Assembly: GCF_012726205.1 (NCBI RefSeq)
Contig: NZ_JAASAE010000011.1
Location: forward strand, 1-64,000
DNA length: 64,000 bases
Origin: Rhodococcus sp. HNM0569
GTDB lineage: Bacteria; Actinomycetota; Actinomycetes; Mycobacteriales; Mycobacteriaceae
Direction: 5' to 3'
The position numbers and the translations under genes were made by a program. Below, piece by piece: positions 48,155 through 57,927 of this stretch (its first letter is position 1; each line of letters opens with the position of its first letter). The notes below the pieces were generated by a model that was not told the origin of the DNA, did no database searches, and was given only the letters and a program-made list of their open reading frames with translations.

Positions 48155-48244
48155 TATCTCCCGCGGAAACGATGTACGGTGAAATGCATCACACGATTCC
48201 GGTAGTCGTCGGGGCACCGGGAGCGACGCGGAGAGGTCCTGTTC

Positions 48245-48367
48245 ATGCGCGTGGAAGAGCAACCGCAGCACGGCTCACGCAAGGAACTGGCGGTGTTCGG
48301 CCTCCTTGCCACGATGATGCTCATCACGGTTGTCCTTCTCCTCGTTCCGGGGATCTTCTCGAACTAG
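48245..48367 (+). CDS. 40-aa single-helix membrane peptide
   Basis: MRVEEQPQHGSRKELAVFGL followed by a hydrophobic stretch ending GIFSN: one transmembrane helix (residues 16-36) with a basic/charged N-terminus. The start is preceded by GAGAGG at 48230. Its TAG stop shares its last base with the following GTG start, so the two genes are translationally coupled. The pairing and the charge pattern argue for a real gene rather than chance. Function unknown; short single-helix proteins often modulate a partner membrane protein. Confidence 0.68.
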   Translation: MRVEEQPQHGSRKELAVFGLLATMMLITVVLLLVPGIFSN

Positions 48368-48840
48368 TGACCCGCAGTCCCCGCCCGGCTCCGGGTTTCC
48401 CGCGACCGGCCGCGAGACCTCGTTCCGTCGACGCCGCGTACGTGTCGTGGCTTGCGGCGTCGTTCACGTCGATCGTCGTCGGACTGCTCGCACTCACCAC
48501 CACCGCACTGCCGGACGGCACCGCGCCGCTGCGTGTCACGGGCGCGGTGTCGCTCGTGTTCGGGCTGGTCGTCGGTGTCCTCGCGGGCCCGGTCCGGGCC
48601 GGACACGCGTCGGTGCGTCGCATGCTGCTGTGGATCTCGCTCGCCGGGGCGGTCGTCGGATTCACCGCGGTACTGGGGGGATTCGCGTCGTCGCTGTTGC
48701 TGATCGCACCCGTGCTGGTGCTCGTCGCGACGGTGTGCGCCTACCGCCCGGCCGCGCGGCAATGGTTCGATCACGAGGACCGGCTACCGGACGACCGACC
48801 ACAGGGGGATCGAATGCAGGGGGACCGACCGGATGAGTGA
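48367..48840 (+). CDS. Hypothetical membrane protein
   Basis: A 157-aa protein with four hydrophobic segments (about residues 25-48, 55-77, 85-105, 108-128) and an acidic/basic tail rich in Asp, Arg and Gln with repeated GDRxxGDRP-like elements. GTG 48367 overlaps the stop of the 40-aa peptide by 1 nt. It overlaps the next gene by 8 nt. No recognisable family. Likely a complex with its small neighbour. Confidence 0.75.
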   Translation: MTRSPRPAPGFPRPAARPRSVDAAYVSWLAASFTSIVVGLLALTTTALPDGTAPLRVTGAVSLVFGLVVGVLAGPVRAGHASVRRMLLWISLAGAVVGFTAVLGGFASSLLLIAPVLVLVATVCAYRPAARQWFDHEDRLPDDRPQGDRMQGDRPDE

Positions 48841-49327
48841 CGCCACGAATGCCCACCCGGACGCGCTGTTCTTCGAGCCCGGTGGGCGCTGGCGCACCGT
48901 CGCGTACGGGCCGGCGTTCTGCCTCGTCGTGCTGATCGCCGAACTCCTCACCGGCCCGCAGATCGTGCACTGGTTCGCATTCGTCGTGTTCGCCGCGCTG
49001 CTCGCGGGGCTCGTCGCGGTGCAGGTCGTCGCGGCGCGCACCCACGCCTCGGTCGAACTGACCGACACCGTGCTGCGGCAGGGCACCGAGGAACTGCCGG
49101 TCGACGAGATCGCCGCGGTCCTCCCGCCCGCCGACCCCGACGACTGGGATTCACCCGACTGGGAATCCGCCCGGGCACTCGGCGAACTCACCGGTGTGCC
49201 GCGGCGGCGCAACGGCATAGGCTTGCGGTTGCGCGGCGGCGGGCTCGTGCGCGCGTGGGCTCGCGACGACGACAGCCTGCGTGCAGCGCTCGAGGCCGTC
49301 GTCGACCGAAGGCAGGTCGGCGAATAG
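48833..49327 (+). CDS. DUF3093-like membrane protein
   Basis: A 164-aa protein: a conserved start LFFEPGGRWRTVAYGPAFC, two transmembrane helices (about residues 27-46 and 48-68), and a C-terminal PH-like region (VELTDTVLRQGTEELPVDEIAAV…LRLRGGGLVRAWARDDDSLRAALEAV). This resembles the actinobacterial DUF3093 family as I remember it; assignment is by eye. Overlaps the upstream gene by 8 nt. Confidence 0.72.
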   Translation: MSDATNAHPDALFFEPGGRWRTVAYGPAFCLVVLIAELLTGPQIVHWFAFVVFAALLAGLVAVQVVAARTHASVELTDTVLRQGTEELPVDEIAAVLPPADPDDWDSPDWESARALGELTGVPRRRNGIGLRLRGGGLVRAWARDDDSLRAALEAVVDRRQVGE

Positions 49328-49367
49328 CCGTCCGAGACGGCCGACAGCGAGCAGGACAGGAGTGGGC

Positions 49368-49649
49368 ATGAAGTATCCGATGCGGGTGTGGGGCTACGGC
49401 ACCGCCGCGGTCCTGATGATCGCCGCCGCCGCGTGGAGCATGCTGCACTCGACCACGACCGCCGAGTTCGCGCCGCCCGTACACGGACTGCCCGCCTACA
49501 CGTCCACGCTCTACGACGGGCGGTGGATCGGGTTGGCCACGGTGTTCGTCACGGTCGCGGGCGTGTGTGTCGTCTTCGCGGTGCGCACCGCGCGCCGCGG
49601 CCGGGCGGGCACGATGTCACATCCTGTGCATCGAGCGCACACGATGTGA
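49368..49649 (+). CDS. Small membrane protein, two helices
   Basis: A 93-aa protein with hydrophobic segments at about residues 8-26 and 53-73. The last 12 residues (MSHPVHRAHTM after RAGT) are encoded by the palindrome at 49612-49654, so the repeat appears to have replaced or extended the original 3' end. ATG 49368 follows GGACAGGAG. Last of a four-gene run of small membrane proteins (48245-49649). Confidence 0.7.
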   Translation: MKYPMRVWGYGTAAVLMIAAAAWSMLHSTTTAEFAPPVHGLPAYTSTLYDGRWIGLATVFVTVAGVCVVFAVRTARRGRAGTMSHPVHRAHTM

Positions 49650-49654
49650 CATCG
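49612..49654. terminator. Long palindromic hairpin between convergent genes
   Basis: Arms CGATGTCACATC-C-TGTGC (49612-49629) and GCACA-C-GATGTGACATCG (49637-49654) pair with one C-C mismatch and a 7-nt loop. It covers the stop codon of the upstream gene and lies 23 bp from the end of the convergent acyl-CoA oxidase gene, so it can end both. It resembles an intergenic palindromic repeat rather than a plain terminator. Confidence 0.7.
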
Positions 49655-49676
49655 CGACCGCCGAGTCCGGCAGGGA

Positions 49677-51626
49677 TCAGCGCGGCACGGTGGCCTTGCG
49701 CACCGCATCGGTGCCCGGACCGTCGAGCATCGCCGAGCCGAGCAGCGACTCGGGGATACCGAAACCGTCGACCAGGGTCTCGGCGTGCGGACGCAGGGTG
49801 CGGCATCGCTCGTTGATGCCGCGGGTGACGGCCTTGGCGCGCTCGACCGACAGGTGCCGGTGCTCGACGAACCACGCCTTGTCCTCTTCGATGACGGTGA
49901 GCGCGTACAGATCGCACACCTGGCCGAGCAGGTCCTTCGCCTCGTCGTCGGCGCACTCCTCGATACCCGCGACGAACGCCTCGAGCACGACGCGGTCGAT
50001 GTGCGCGGCCGCGGCGTGGAGCACGTGATCCTGCACGAAGTTGAACGCGTCGAACGGATCGTCCTCGCGCTTCATCGCGCCCTGCAGCCGACGTGCGGCG
50101 GTCGAGAGCAGGTACTCCTCGCGGTCCTCGAACATCCGCAACTGAGTGCCGCGGTTGAACAGGCTGCCGTCCTCCTCGTTGTCCTGACGCGTGTCGAGGA
50201 GGGTCTGGATGATCTGCTGCGCCGCCGTGCGCTTCTTGACGACATCGCTGACCGTGGTGGCGGCGAAGCGCATCCACTCGACCGGGCTCATCGTCTGCAC
50301 CTCGTCGGCGTAGGCGGTGAGCAGTTCCTTCGCGACGAGCTGGGTGAGCACCACATTGTCGCCCTCGAAGGTGGTGAACACGTCGCTGTCGGCCTTGAGT
50401 CCGACGAGCCGGTTCTCGGCCATGTAACCCGCACCGCCGCATGCCTCGCGCGACGTCTGGATCGCGGCGGTCGCGTGCCATGTGTTCGCGGCCTTGAGGC
50501 CCGCGGCGCGGCCTTCGAGTTCGCGCTGCTCCTGCGGATCGGCGTCGCTGCCCTGCGCCTGCAGCGCGTGCAACGTCGACACGAGCTCGTTCTGCGCGAA
50601 CTGCAGCGCGTACGACTTCGCGATCAGCGGCAGCAACCGCTGCTGGTGCACCAGGTAGTCCATGATGAGCACCTCGTCGTCCGACTTCGGGGCGTCGAAC
50701 TGGCGGCGCTGCAGCGCGTACTTCGTCGCGATCGTGAGTGCGACGCGTGCGGCCGCGGCGGCCGATCCCCCGACCGTGACGCGGCCCCGCACGAGGGTGC
50801 CGAGCATGGTGAAGAAGCGGCGGCTGTCGCTCTCGATCGGCGAACTGTAGGTGCCGTCGGCCTCGACGTCGGCGTAGCGATTGAGCAGGTTCTCACGCGG
50901 GACGCGCACCTGGTCGAACAGGATGCGGCCGTTGTCGACGCCCGTCAATCCGCCCTTGTAACCGCAGTCCGACGTCGACACGCCGGGCAGGTCGTTGCCG
51001 TCGTCGTCGCGGATCGGCACGAGGAAGCAGTGCACACCCTTGCCCTCGCCGTGCGTGACGAGTTGCGCGAACACCGCGGCCATGCGGGCGTCCTGTGCTG
51101 CGCCGCCGATGTAGTCCTTGCGCGACGACGGTGTGGGGGAGTGGATCACGAACTCTTCGGTCGCCGGGTCGTAGGTCGCGGTGGTCTCGAGTGCCTGGAC
51201 GTCGCTGCCGTGCCCGGTCTCGGTCATCGCGAAGCACCCGAGCAGGTCGAGGTCGATCGTGCGCTTGACATACGCCTCGTGGTGGCGCTGGGTGCCGAGG
51301 TTCTCGATCGCGCCGCCGAACAGGCCCCACTGCACGCCTGCCTTGACCATGAGCGACAGGTCGGAGGTCGCCAGCGTCTCGATGCTCATGACCGCGCCGC
51401 CGGTGTCGCCGGTGCCGCCGTGCTCGGCGGCGAACCCGTCGGCGGCGTAGCCGTGGCTCGCGAGCAGGCGCATCTGGCGCATCGTCTTCGCGCGCGCCTG
51501 CTCGAGATCGGGGGTGTGGTGTGGCGCGAACTCGGGGCTCGACGCGAGCTCGGCGCGGGTGCGCTCGCGCACCTCTCGCCAGCGGCCGTCGAGTGCGATT
51601 CTCAGGTGGTCAGCGATGGAGGCCAT
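49677..51626 (-). CDS. Acyl-CoA oxidase/dehydrogenase family protein
   Basis: A 649-aa flavoprotein, much longer than a standard acyl-CoA dehydrogenase (about 390) and equal to acyl-CoA oxidases. The signature FAMTETGHGSDVQALETTATYDP and the extended C-terminal four-helix region support oxidase-type architecture; it would form trans-2-enoyl-CoA with O2 or an electron-transfer protein as acceptor. ATG 51626 was chosen since the N-terminal helical domain (MASIADHLRIALDGRW) starts there. Divergent from hemL; no M. tuberculosis counterpart at this position that I know. Confidence 0.88.
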   Translation of the reverse strand: MASIADHLRIALDGRWREVRERTRAELASSPEFAPHHTPDLEQARAKTMRQMRLLASHGYAADGFAAEHGGTGDTGGAVMSIETLATSDLSLMVKAGVQWGLFGGAIENLGTQRHHEAYVKRTIDLDLLGCFAMTETGHGSDVQALETTATYDPATEEFVIHSPTPSSRKDYIGGAAQDARMAAVFAQLVTHGEGKGVHCFLVPIRDDDGNDLPGVSTSDCGYKGGLTGVDNGRILFDQVRVPRENLLNRYADVEADGTYSSPIESDSRRFFTMLGTLVRGRVTVGGSAAAAARVALTIATKYALQRRQFDAPKSDDEVLIMDYLVHQQRLLPLIAKSYALQFAQNELVSTLHALQAQGSDADPQEQRELEGRAAGLKAANTWHATAAIQTSREACGGAGYMAENRLVGLKADSDVFTTFEGDNVVLTQLVAKELLTAYADEVQTMSPVEWMRFAATTVSDVVKKRTAAQQIIQTLLDTRQDNEEDGSLFNRGTQLRMFEDREEYLLSTAARRLQGAMKREDDPFDAFNFVQDHVLHAAAAHIDRVVLEAFVAGIEECADDEAKDLLGQVCDLYALTVIEEDKAWFVEHRHLSVERAKAVTRGINERCRTLRPHAETLVDGFGIPESLLGSAMLDGPGTDAVRKATVPR

Positions 51627-51672
51627 GTTCTCGAGCCTAGCGACGGGTGACGCCGCGGTGGGCCGGCCGCTC

Positions 51673-51690
51673 GTGAGCACTTCGCGAGTG
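51673..51690 (+). repeat. Dispersed intergenic repeat, partial copy 3
   Basis: GTGAGCACTTCGCGAGTG matches the first 17 bases of the repeats at 44-71 and 44735-44751 apart from the two variable central bases. It lies in the 164-bp divergent region between the acyl-CoA oxidase and hemL genes, which otherwise shows no clear operator. Confidence 0.45.
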
Positions 51691-51790
51691 TGGGCACGCT
51701 TGTTTCGCGCACGGGTCGGGAGCCGGTGATCCTTGCCACCCACTACACCCTGTCGTTGGCAAATCGCGGCGAACTGGGACACTGGAACGC

Positions 51791-53128
51791 GTGACTGTGT
51801 CTCCCGGCGAATCCGAAGTGCGTACCGACCTGTCCGCCCGGCTGTTCGAGAGAGCCGAAGCCGTGACCCCGGGAGGCGTCAACTCCCCGGTCCGCGCGTT
51901 CGGTTCGGTCGGCGGTACCCCGCGGTTCGTGAAGTCGGCGTCCGGATACACGCTGGTCGACGTCGACGACAATCGCTACGTCGACCTCGTGTGCTCGTGG
52001 GGCCCGATGATCCTCGGACACGCGCACCCCACGGTCGTCGACGCGGTGCAGCGTGCCGCGTCGTCCGGGCTCTCGTTCGGTGCGCCGGCCGAGGGCGAGG
52101 TCCTGCTCGCCGAGGAGATCGTCTCGCGCGTCGCGCCCGTCGAGCAGGTGCGCCTGGTCAACTCGGGCACCGAAGCGACGATGAGTGCCGTGCGCCTCGC
52201 GCGTGGGGTCACCGGCCGCCCCAAGATCCTCAAGTTCGCCGGTTGCTATCACGGCCACGTCGACGCCCTGCTCGCCGACGCGGGCTCGGGGCTCGCGACC
52301 TTCGGTCTGCCCACGTCGCCCGGCGTCACGGGTGCGCAGGCCGAGGACACGATCGTCGTGCCGTACAACGACCTCGCCGCCGTCGAGGCCGCGTTCGCGG
52401 CGAACGACGGCGAGATCGCGTGTGTCGTCACCGAAGCCGCCGCGGGCAACATGGGTGCCGTCCCGCCGCTGCCCGGCTTCAACGCGGGCCTGCGGGACAT
52501 CACGGCGAAGCACGGTGCGTTGCTGATCATGGACGAGGTCATGACGGGCTTCCGCGTGAGCGCGGCAGGCTGGTACGGCCTCGACCCCGTCCAGGCCGAC
52601 CTGTTCACCTTCGGCAAGGTCATGAGCGGCGGCTTGCCCGCCGCTGCATTCGGCGGCCGCGCCGATGTCATGTCCCAGCTCGCCCCGAGCGGCCCCGTCT
52701 ACCAGGCGGGCACGCTGTCCGGTAATCCCGTCGCGGTCGCCGCGGGTCTCGCGACGCTGCGCGCCGCCGACGCGTCCGTGTACGCCGCGCTCGACCGCCA
52801 CGCCGCGACGCTCTCGCACCTCGTGTCCGACGCCCTCACCGGCGCGGGCGTGACCCACCACGTGCAGACCGCGGGCAACCTGTTCACGGTGTTCTTCACG
52901 GACGGGCCCGTCACGAACTACGCCGAGGCGAAGGCTGCGCAGACATGGCGCTTCGCGCCCTTCTTTCAGGAACTCCTCAGCCACGGCGTCTATGCTCCGC
53001 CCAGCGCGTTCGAGGCATGGTTCGTGTCCGCGGCACTCGACGACGACGCCTTTTCGATCATCGCCGACGCGCTGCCACATGCCGCACGCGCGGCGGCCGC
53101 CGCCCGAGGACCCGAGGACGCGAAGTGA
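51791..53128 (+). CDS. hemL: Glutamate-1-semialdehyde 2,1-aminomutase
   Basis: A 445-aa class III aminotransferase fold enzyme making 5-aminolevulinate, the partner of HemA. The N-terminal [13 protein letters not shown], the PLP motif [12 protein letters not shown] and Lys near 276 in [16 protein letters not shown] are complete. GTG 51791 is supported by the family N-terminus. Its stop overlaps the next gene (GTGA). Heads the hemL-to-ccsB respiratory operon (Rv0524 to Rv0529). Confidence 0.97.
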   Translation: MTVSPGESEVRTDLSARLFERAEAVTPGGVNSPVRAFGSVGGTPRFVKSASGYTLVDVDDNRYVDLVCSWGPMILGHAHPTVVDAVQRAASSGLSFGAPAEGEVLLAEEIVSRVAPVEQVRLVNSGTEATMSAVRLARGVTGRPKILKFAGCYHGHVDALLADAGSGLATFGLPTSPGVTGAQAEDTIVVPYNDLAAVEAAFAANDGEIACVVTEAAAGNMGAVPPLPGFNAGLRDITAKHGALLIMDEVMTGFRVSAAGWYGLDPVQADLFTFGKVMSGGLPAAAFGGRADVMSQLAPSGPVYQAGTLSGNPVAVAAGLATLRAADASVYAALDRHAATLSHLVSDALTGAGVTHHVQTAGNLFTVFFTDGPVTNYAEAKAAQTWRFAPFFQELLSHGVYAPPSAFEAWFVSAALDDDAFSIIADALPHAARAAAAARGPEDAK

Positions 53129-53760
53129 CCAGCGAAACCACCATCGTGCACGTGATGCGCCACGGCGAGGTGCACAACCCACGCGGCATCCTGTACGGGC
53201 GCCTGCCCGGATTCCGGTTGTCCGTGCGCGGTGAAGCGCAGGCCCGCGCCGTCGCGTCGATGCTCGGCCGCAACGACATCCGCTACGTCGCTGCGTCGCC
53301 GCTGCAGCGCGCGCAGGAGACCGCGACACCCATCGCGGGTGCCCACGGTCTCCCGATCGTCACCGACGACAACCTCATCGAAGCGGGCAACGACTTCGAA
53401 GGCCTCAAGGTGTCGGTCGGCGACGGCGCACTCAGCCGCCCTCGGCACTGGTGGAAGCTGCGCGACCCGTTCACACCGTCGTGGGGCGAGCCCTACCTGC
53501 AGATCGCGCATCGCATGCTCGCCGCGGTCGGCAACGCGCGCACCGCGGCCGCGGGGCACGAGGCGGTCGTCGTGAGCCACCAGCTTCCGGTGTGGACGCT
53601 GCGACGGTTCCTGCAGGGCGAGCGGTTGTGGCACGATCCGCGCACGCGCCAGTGCGCCCTCGCGTCGCTCACGTCCCTCGTGTACGACGGCGACACGCTC
53701 GTCGACATCGTGTACTCCGAACCCGCAGGCTCGTCCGATCCCACGGTGACCGGGGCATGA
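53125..53760 (+). CDS. Histidine phosphatase (phosphoglycerate mutase family) protein, Rv0525-like
   Basis: A 211-aa RHG-fold protein with [10 protein letters not shown] at the N-terminus (catalytic His) and the second His in [16 protein letters not shown]. It is probably a phosphatase rather than a glycolytic mutase, as the loop residues of GpmA are missing. Overlaps both hemL and the tlpA-like gene by 4 nt, conserved with Rv0525; its place between haem and cytochrome c genes is unexplained. Confidence 0.88.
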   Translation: MTSETTIVHVMRHGEVHNPRGILYGRLPGFRLSVRGEAQARAVASMLGRNDIRYVAASPLQRAQETATPIAGAHGLPIVTDDNLIEAGNDFEGLKVSVGDGALSRPRHWWKLRDPFTPSWGEPYLQIAHRMLAAVGNARTAAAGHEAVVVSHQLPVWTLRRFLQGERLWHDPRTRQCALASLTSLVYDGDTLVDIVYSEPAGSSDPTVTGA

Positions 53761-54365
53761 CCGTTCGGCCCCGCACCGCGCTCGCTGCTCTGCTGGCCTC
53801 CGCGGCGCTCGTCGTCGCCGGATGCTCGAGCGGCGACGACGCCGTCGCACAGGGCGGCACGTTCGACTTCGTCTCGCCCGGCGGGCAGACCGAGATCTTC
53901 TACGATCCGCCCGCCGCGCGCGGGGACATCGGCGAGCTGTCCGGCCCGGACCTGATGAACGACGGCGAGACCGTCGGTGTCTCGGACTTTCCCGGCCAGG
54001 TCGTCGTGCTCAACGTGTGGGGCCAATGGTGCGGGCCGTGCCGCGCCGAGGCGAACGACCTCGAACAGGTCTACGAAGCCACCAAGGACTCCGGCGTCGC
54101 ATTCCTCGGCATCAACGTGCGGGACAACGCGCAGGACAAGGCGCAGGACTTCGTGATCGACAACGGCGTGAGCTACCCGTCGATCTACGACCCGCCGATG
54201 CGCACGCTCATGGCGTTCGGCAAGGGCTACCCGACGAGCGTCGTGCCCACCACCATCGTGCTCGACCGGGACCATCGCGTGGCCGCGGTGTTCCTGAAAG
54301 AGCTTCTCGCCGAAGACCTTCAGCCGGTCGTCGAACGCCTCGCGCAGGAACAGCCGCAGGGCTGA
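53757..54365 (+). CDS. TlpA/ResA-like thiol-disulfide lipoprotein
   Basis: A 202-aa thioredoxin-fold protein anchored by a lipobox (VVAGC, Cys23) outside the membrane. The active site WCGPC has Cys92 and Cys95. It reduces apocytochrome c cysteines before haem ligation in System II maturation, receiving electrons from CcdA encoded next. Rv0526 counterpart. Overlaps its upstream neighbour by 4 nt; 2 bp before ccdA. Confidence 0.92.
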   Translation: MTVRPRTALAALLASAALVVAGCSSGDDAVAQGGTFDFVSPGGQTEIFYDPPAARGDIGELSGPDLMNDGETVGVSDFPGQVVVLNVWGQWCGPCRAEANDLEQVYEATKDSGVAFLGINVRDNAQDKAQDFVIDNGVSYPSIYDPPMRTLMAFGKGYPTSVVPTTIVLDRDHRVAAVFLKELLAEDLQPVVERLAQEQPQG

Positions 54366-54367
54366 CG

Positions 54368-55231
54368 ATGTCCGGATCGATCATGGCAGGCAACACCGAC
54401 CTCTTCGCGGCGGGCGGCACCGACGTCTTCGCGGCAGGTGTGGGCGACGCGTTCGCGTCGACTGCGGCGTCGGGACCCCTCCTGCTCGCGCTCGGCGCCT
54501 GCGTGCTCGCCGGGCTCGTGTCCTTCGCGTCGCCGTGTGTCGTGCCCCTCGTGCCGGGCTACCTGTCGTATCTCGCGGGAATCGTGGGCGCCGACGCGCC
54601 CGCGGTCACCGCGACCGAGGCGTCCACCCGCACCAGGTCGCGGGGACGCTACCGCGTGGCAGGGGCCGCGGCGCTGTTCGTCGCCGGCTTCACCGTCGTG
54701 TTCGTGCTCGCGACGGCGTCGGTGTTCGGCGTCATCTCGGCGCTCACGGTCAACCGCGAGATCCTGATGCGCGTCGGCGGTGTCGTCACGATCGCGATGG
54801 GTCTCGTGTTCGTCGGCCTGGTGCCTGCACTGCAACGCGACACCCGCCTCGAACCGAGGCGCATCTCGAGCCTCGCGGGTGCGCCGCTGCTCGGCGCGGT
54901 GTTCGCGCTCGGGTGGACGCCGTGTCTCGGGCCGACCCTCGCAGGCGTCATCTCGCTCGCCGCGGGCACCGAGGGCGCGACCGCCGCACGTGGCGTCGCG
55001 CTCATCGTCGCGTACTGCGTGGGCCTCGGGCTTCCGTTCGTCGTGCTGGCCCTCGGGTCGGCGCGTGCCCTGCGTGGCGTCGGATGGCTCCGGCGTCACG
55101 CGCGTGTCGTACAGATCGTCGGCGGCATCATGCTCGTGCTCGTGGGTGTCGCCCTCGTGACCGGAGCGTGGGATCAGTTCGTCGGCTGGATCCGCGACGC
55201 CTTTATCTCGGAGGTGACCCTGCCGATATGA
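54368..55231 (+). CDS. ccdA: Cytochrome c biogenesis protein CcdA
   Basis: A 287-aa membrane thiol-disulfide transporter with about six helices. The conserved [14 protein letters not shown] and [10 protein letters not shown] motifs contain the two redox-active Cys that carry electrons from cytosolic thioredoxin to the TlpA-like lipoprotein. The N-terminal 35 residues before the first helix are Ala/Gly-rich. Rv0527 counterpart. Stop overlaps resB (ATGA). Confidence 0.94.
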   Translation: MSGSIMAGNTDLFAAGGTDVFAAGVGDAFASTAASGPLLLALGACVLAGLVSFASPCVVPLVPGYLSYLAGIVGADAPAVTATEASTRTRSRGRYRVAGAAALFVAGFTVVFVLATASVFGVISALTVNREILMRVGGVVTIAMGLVFVGLVPALQRDTRLEPRRISSLAGAPLLGAVFALGWTPCLGPTLAGVISLAAGTEGATAARGVALIVAYCVGLGLPFVVLALGSARALRGVGWLRRHARVVQIVGGIMLVLVGVALVTGAWDQFVGWIRDAFISEVTLPI

Positions 55232-56883
55232 CCGATACCGACACCGGAGAGAACCGAGTGCGCAGGCAAGGTCCCGGGGGACGGGCCGCCGCGTTCGTGC
55301 GCAACACGTGGCGCGGCCTCACGTCGATGAAGACGGCGCTCGTGCTGCTGTTCCTGCTCGCGCTCGCCGCGATCCCCGGTGCCTTGCTGCCGCAGCGCAG
55401 CCTCAACGAGGGCAAGGTCAACGAGTACATCGCCGACCGCGCGACGCTCGGACCGATCATGGACCGGCTCGAGTTGTTCGACGTGTTCGGCAGCTTCTGG
55501 TTCACCGCGATCTACGTGCTGCTGTTCGTGTCGCTCGTCGGCTGCATCCTGCCGCGCTGCATCGACCACGCGAAGGCGCTGCGCACCCCGCCGGTGCCTG
55601 CGCCGCGCAATCTCGCGCGCCTGCCGCACCACCGCGAGGCCGTCGTCGACGCGGAGCCCGCACAACTCGCCGACGGCATCCGTGGGCACCTGCGCGGCTG
55701 GCGCATCCAGACCCGCGAGGGCGGCGAGCGCGCCAAGCGTCCCGACGAGATCACGATCTCCGCCGAGAAGGGGTACTTCCGCGAAGTCGGCAACCTCGTG
55801 TTCCATCTGTCGCTCGTCGGCCTGCTCGTCACGATCGCGCTCGGCAAGCTGCTCGGCTACGAGGGCAATGTCATCGTCGTCGCGAACGGTGGCGCCGGGT
55901 TCTGCACCACCTCGCCCGCGGTGTTCGACTCGTTCCGCGCGGGCAATCTCGTCGACGGCACCGGCATGACCCCGATGTGCATCCAGGTGGAGGACTTCTC
56001 CGCGGACTACCTCGACAACGGCCAGGCCGAGATGTTCCGGTCGAACATCCGGTACCAGGCAGGCGACGACCTCGACAGCAACACGTGGCGCGACACCGAG
56101 ATCCGTGTCAACCACCCGCTGCGCGTCGCGGGCGACCGCGTCTACCTGCAAGGCCACGGTTACGCGCCCACGTTCACCGTCACCTTCCCGAACGGCGAGA
56201 CCCGCACCGAAACGCTGCAGTGGGCGCCGCAGGACGCCACGACCTTCCTGTCGAGCGGCGCGATGCGCTTCGACCCACCCGGCGGCGTGTACCCCGATGC
56301 GGAGGAGAGGCGAAAGAACCAGATCGCGATCGAGGGCCTGTTCGCACCGACCGCTGCGATGCACGGCACGCTGCTGTCGTCGAGCTTCCCCGCGATGAAC
56401 GACCCGGCCGTCGCGATCGACATCTACAAGGGCGACACCGGACTCGACACCGGGATGCCGCAGCAGCTGTTCTCGCTCGACTCGTCGCTCGTCGACCAGG
56501 GGCGGCGCGGCAAACAGGACAGAGTCAACCTCTACCCAGGGGAGAGCGCGACCCTCGCCGACGGCACACAGGTGCGTTTCGACGGCGCCGTCGACTTCGC
56601 GAACCTGCAGGTGTCGCACGACCCGGCGCAGCAGTGGGTGCTCGTGTTCGCGCTCACCGCGATGGGCGGCCTGCTCGTGTCGCTGCTCGTCAAACGCCGC
56701 CGGATCTGGGCCCGGATCCACCCGTCGGATGCCTCGCCCGACGGAGCACGACGTACGGTAGTAGAGCTGGGTGGGCTCGCCCGGACCGATCAGGCCGGCT
56801 GGGGCGACGAGTTCGACCGACTCTGTGACCGCCTGCTGGCAGACCACACGACCACGCCTGAGTTGCAGGAGAGCAACCGATGA
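55228..56883 (+). CDS. resB: Cytochrome c biogenesis protein ResB
   Basis: A 551-aa ResB/Ccs1 family protein that, with CcsB, forms the System II haem lyase. Three N-terminal helices (about residues 35-52, 90-110, 188-206), then a large extracytoplasmic domain and a final helix near 475 ([19 protein letters not shown]). Motif [13 protein letters not shown] and [10 protein letters not shown]-like [12 protein letters not shown] are typical. Rv0528 counterpart. Overlaps ccdA and ccsB by 4 nt each. Confidence 0.93.
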   Translation: MTDTDTGENRVRRQGPGGRAAAFVRNTWRGLTSMKTALVLLFLLALAAIPGALLPQRSLNEGKVNEYIADRATLGPIMDRLELFDVFGSFWFTAIYVLLFVSLVGCILPRCIDHAKALRTPPVPAPRNLARLPHHREAVVDAEPAQLADGIRGHLRGWRIQTREGGERAKRPDEITISAEKGYFREVGNLVFHLSLVGLLVTIALGKLLGYEGNVIVVANGGAGFCTTSPAVFDSFRAGNLVDGTGMTPMCIQVEDFSADYLDNGQAEMFRSNIRYQAGDDLDSNTWRDTEIRVNHPLRVAGDRVYLQGHGYAPTFTVTFPNGETRTETLQWAPQDATTFLSSGAMRFDPPGGVYPDAEERRKNQIAIEGLFAPTAAMHGTLLSSSFPAMNDPAVAIDIYKGDTGLDTGMPQQLFSLDSSLVDQGRRGKQDRVNLYPGESATLADGTQVRFDGAVDFANLQVSHDPAQQWVLVFALTAMGGLLVSLLVKRRRIWARIHPSDASPDGARRTVVELGGLARTDQAGWGDEFDRLCDRLLADHTTTPELQESNR

Positions 56884-57875
56884 CGATCAACGAGACGCTG
56901 TCGCAGTACAGCGACTTGGCCTTCGAATCCTCGTTCGCGGTCTTGGTGCTCGCGCTCGTGCTGCTGATCGTGCAGTACGCGTCGTCGCGCGCGGTCGCCG
57001 TGCAGGACAACGAGGCGAAGCGCGAGGCCGCCCTCGTCGCGGCGGGCGGCGGCGGAACCGCGGTTCCCGACGCGCCTGCGCCGGGACGTGTTGCAGAGGC
57101 TCCGCGGCGTTCGCTCGCCGACCGGTTCGGCAACATGGGTCGCGCGGTACTCCTCGTCGGCACGATCCTGATCCTCGCGTCGATCGTGCTGCGCGGCTTC
57201 GCCACCGAACGCTTCCCACTCGGCAACATGTACGAGTTCGTCGCGATGGCGTGCGCGGCCGCACTGGCCCTCGGCCTGGTTCTGCTGCGCAAGCCCGCAT
57301 ACCGGTCGCTGTGGGTCTTCCTGCTCGTGCCGGTGCTGATCCTGATGTTCCTCGCCGCGACCGTCCTGTACGCCGATGCGGCGCCCGTCGTGCCCGCGCT
57401 GCGGTCGTTCTGGTTGCCGATCCACGTCACGATCGTCAGCGTGGGCTCGGGCGTGTTCATGATCTCCGGCATCGCGAGCCTGCTGTACCTGCTGCGCATG
57501 CGGTACCAGAGTGGCACCGAAGGCGCTGGCCTGTTCGCGCGCATCGCGGAACGGCTGCCCGACGCGCAGACTCTCGACCGGCTCGCGTACAAGACCACGA
57601 TCATCGGGTTCCCGCTGTTCGGCGCGGGTGTGATTCTCGGTGCGATCTGGGCCGAGGCGGCCTGGGGCCGCTTCTGGGGCTGGGACCCGAAGGAAACGGT
57701 GTCGTTCATCGCGTGGGTCATCTACGCGGCGTATCTGCACGCGCGTGCGACCTCCGGCTGGCGTGACACGAAGGCGGCGTGGATCAACGTGGCCGGTTTC
57801 GTCGCGATGCTGTTCAACCTGTTCATCATCAACATGGTGGTCTCGGGCCTGCACTCGTACGCGGGCCTCAACTAG
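56880..57875 (+). CDS. ccsB: Cytochrome c biogenesis protein CcsB/CcsA
   Basis: A 331-aa haem-handling membrane protein with about eight helices. The haem-binding WWD-type motif is visible as WGRFWGWDPKETVSF near residues 260-275, and flanking His residues (PIHVTIVS, YLHARATS) are probable haem ligands. Partner of ResB. Rv0529 counterpart. The following ATPase gene starts 52 nt later. Confidence 0.94.
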   Translation: MTINETLSQYSDLAFESSFAVLVLALVLLIVQYASSRAVAVQDNEAKREAALVAAGGGGTAVPDAPAPGRVAEAPRRSLADRFGNMGRAVLLVGTILILASIVLRGFATERFPLGNMYEFVAMACAAALALGLVLLRKPAYRSLWVFLLVPVLILMFLAATVLYADAAPVVPALRSFWLPIHVTIVSVGSGVFMISGIASLLYLLRMRYQSGTEGAGLFARIAERLPDAQTLDRLAYKTTIIGFPLFGAGVILGAIWAEAAWGRFWGWDPKETVSFIAWVIYAAYLHARATSGWRDTKAAWINVAGFVAMLFNLFIINMVVSGLHSYAGLN

Positions 57876-57927
57876 CAGCCGGCGACAACTGGCAACCAGC
57901 GACCGAACCTCGAAGGGAGGCGTACCC

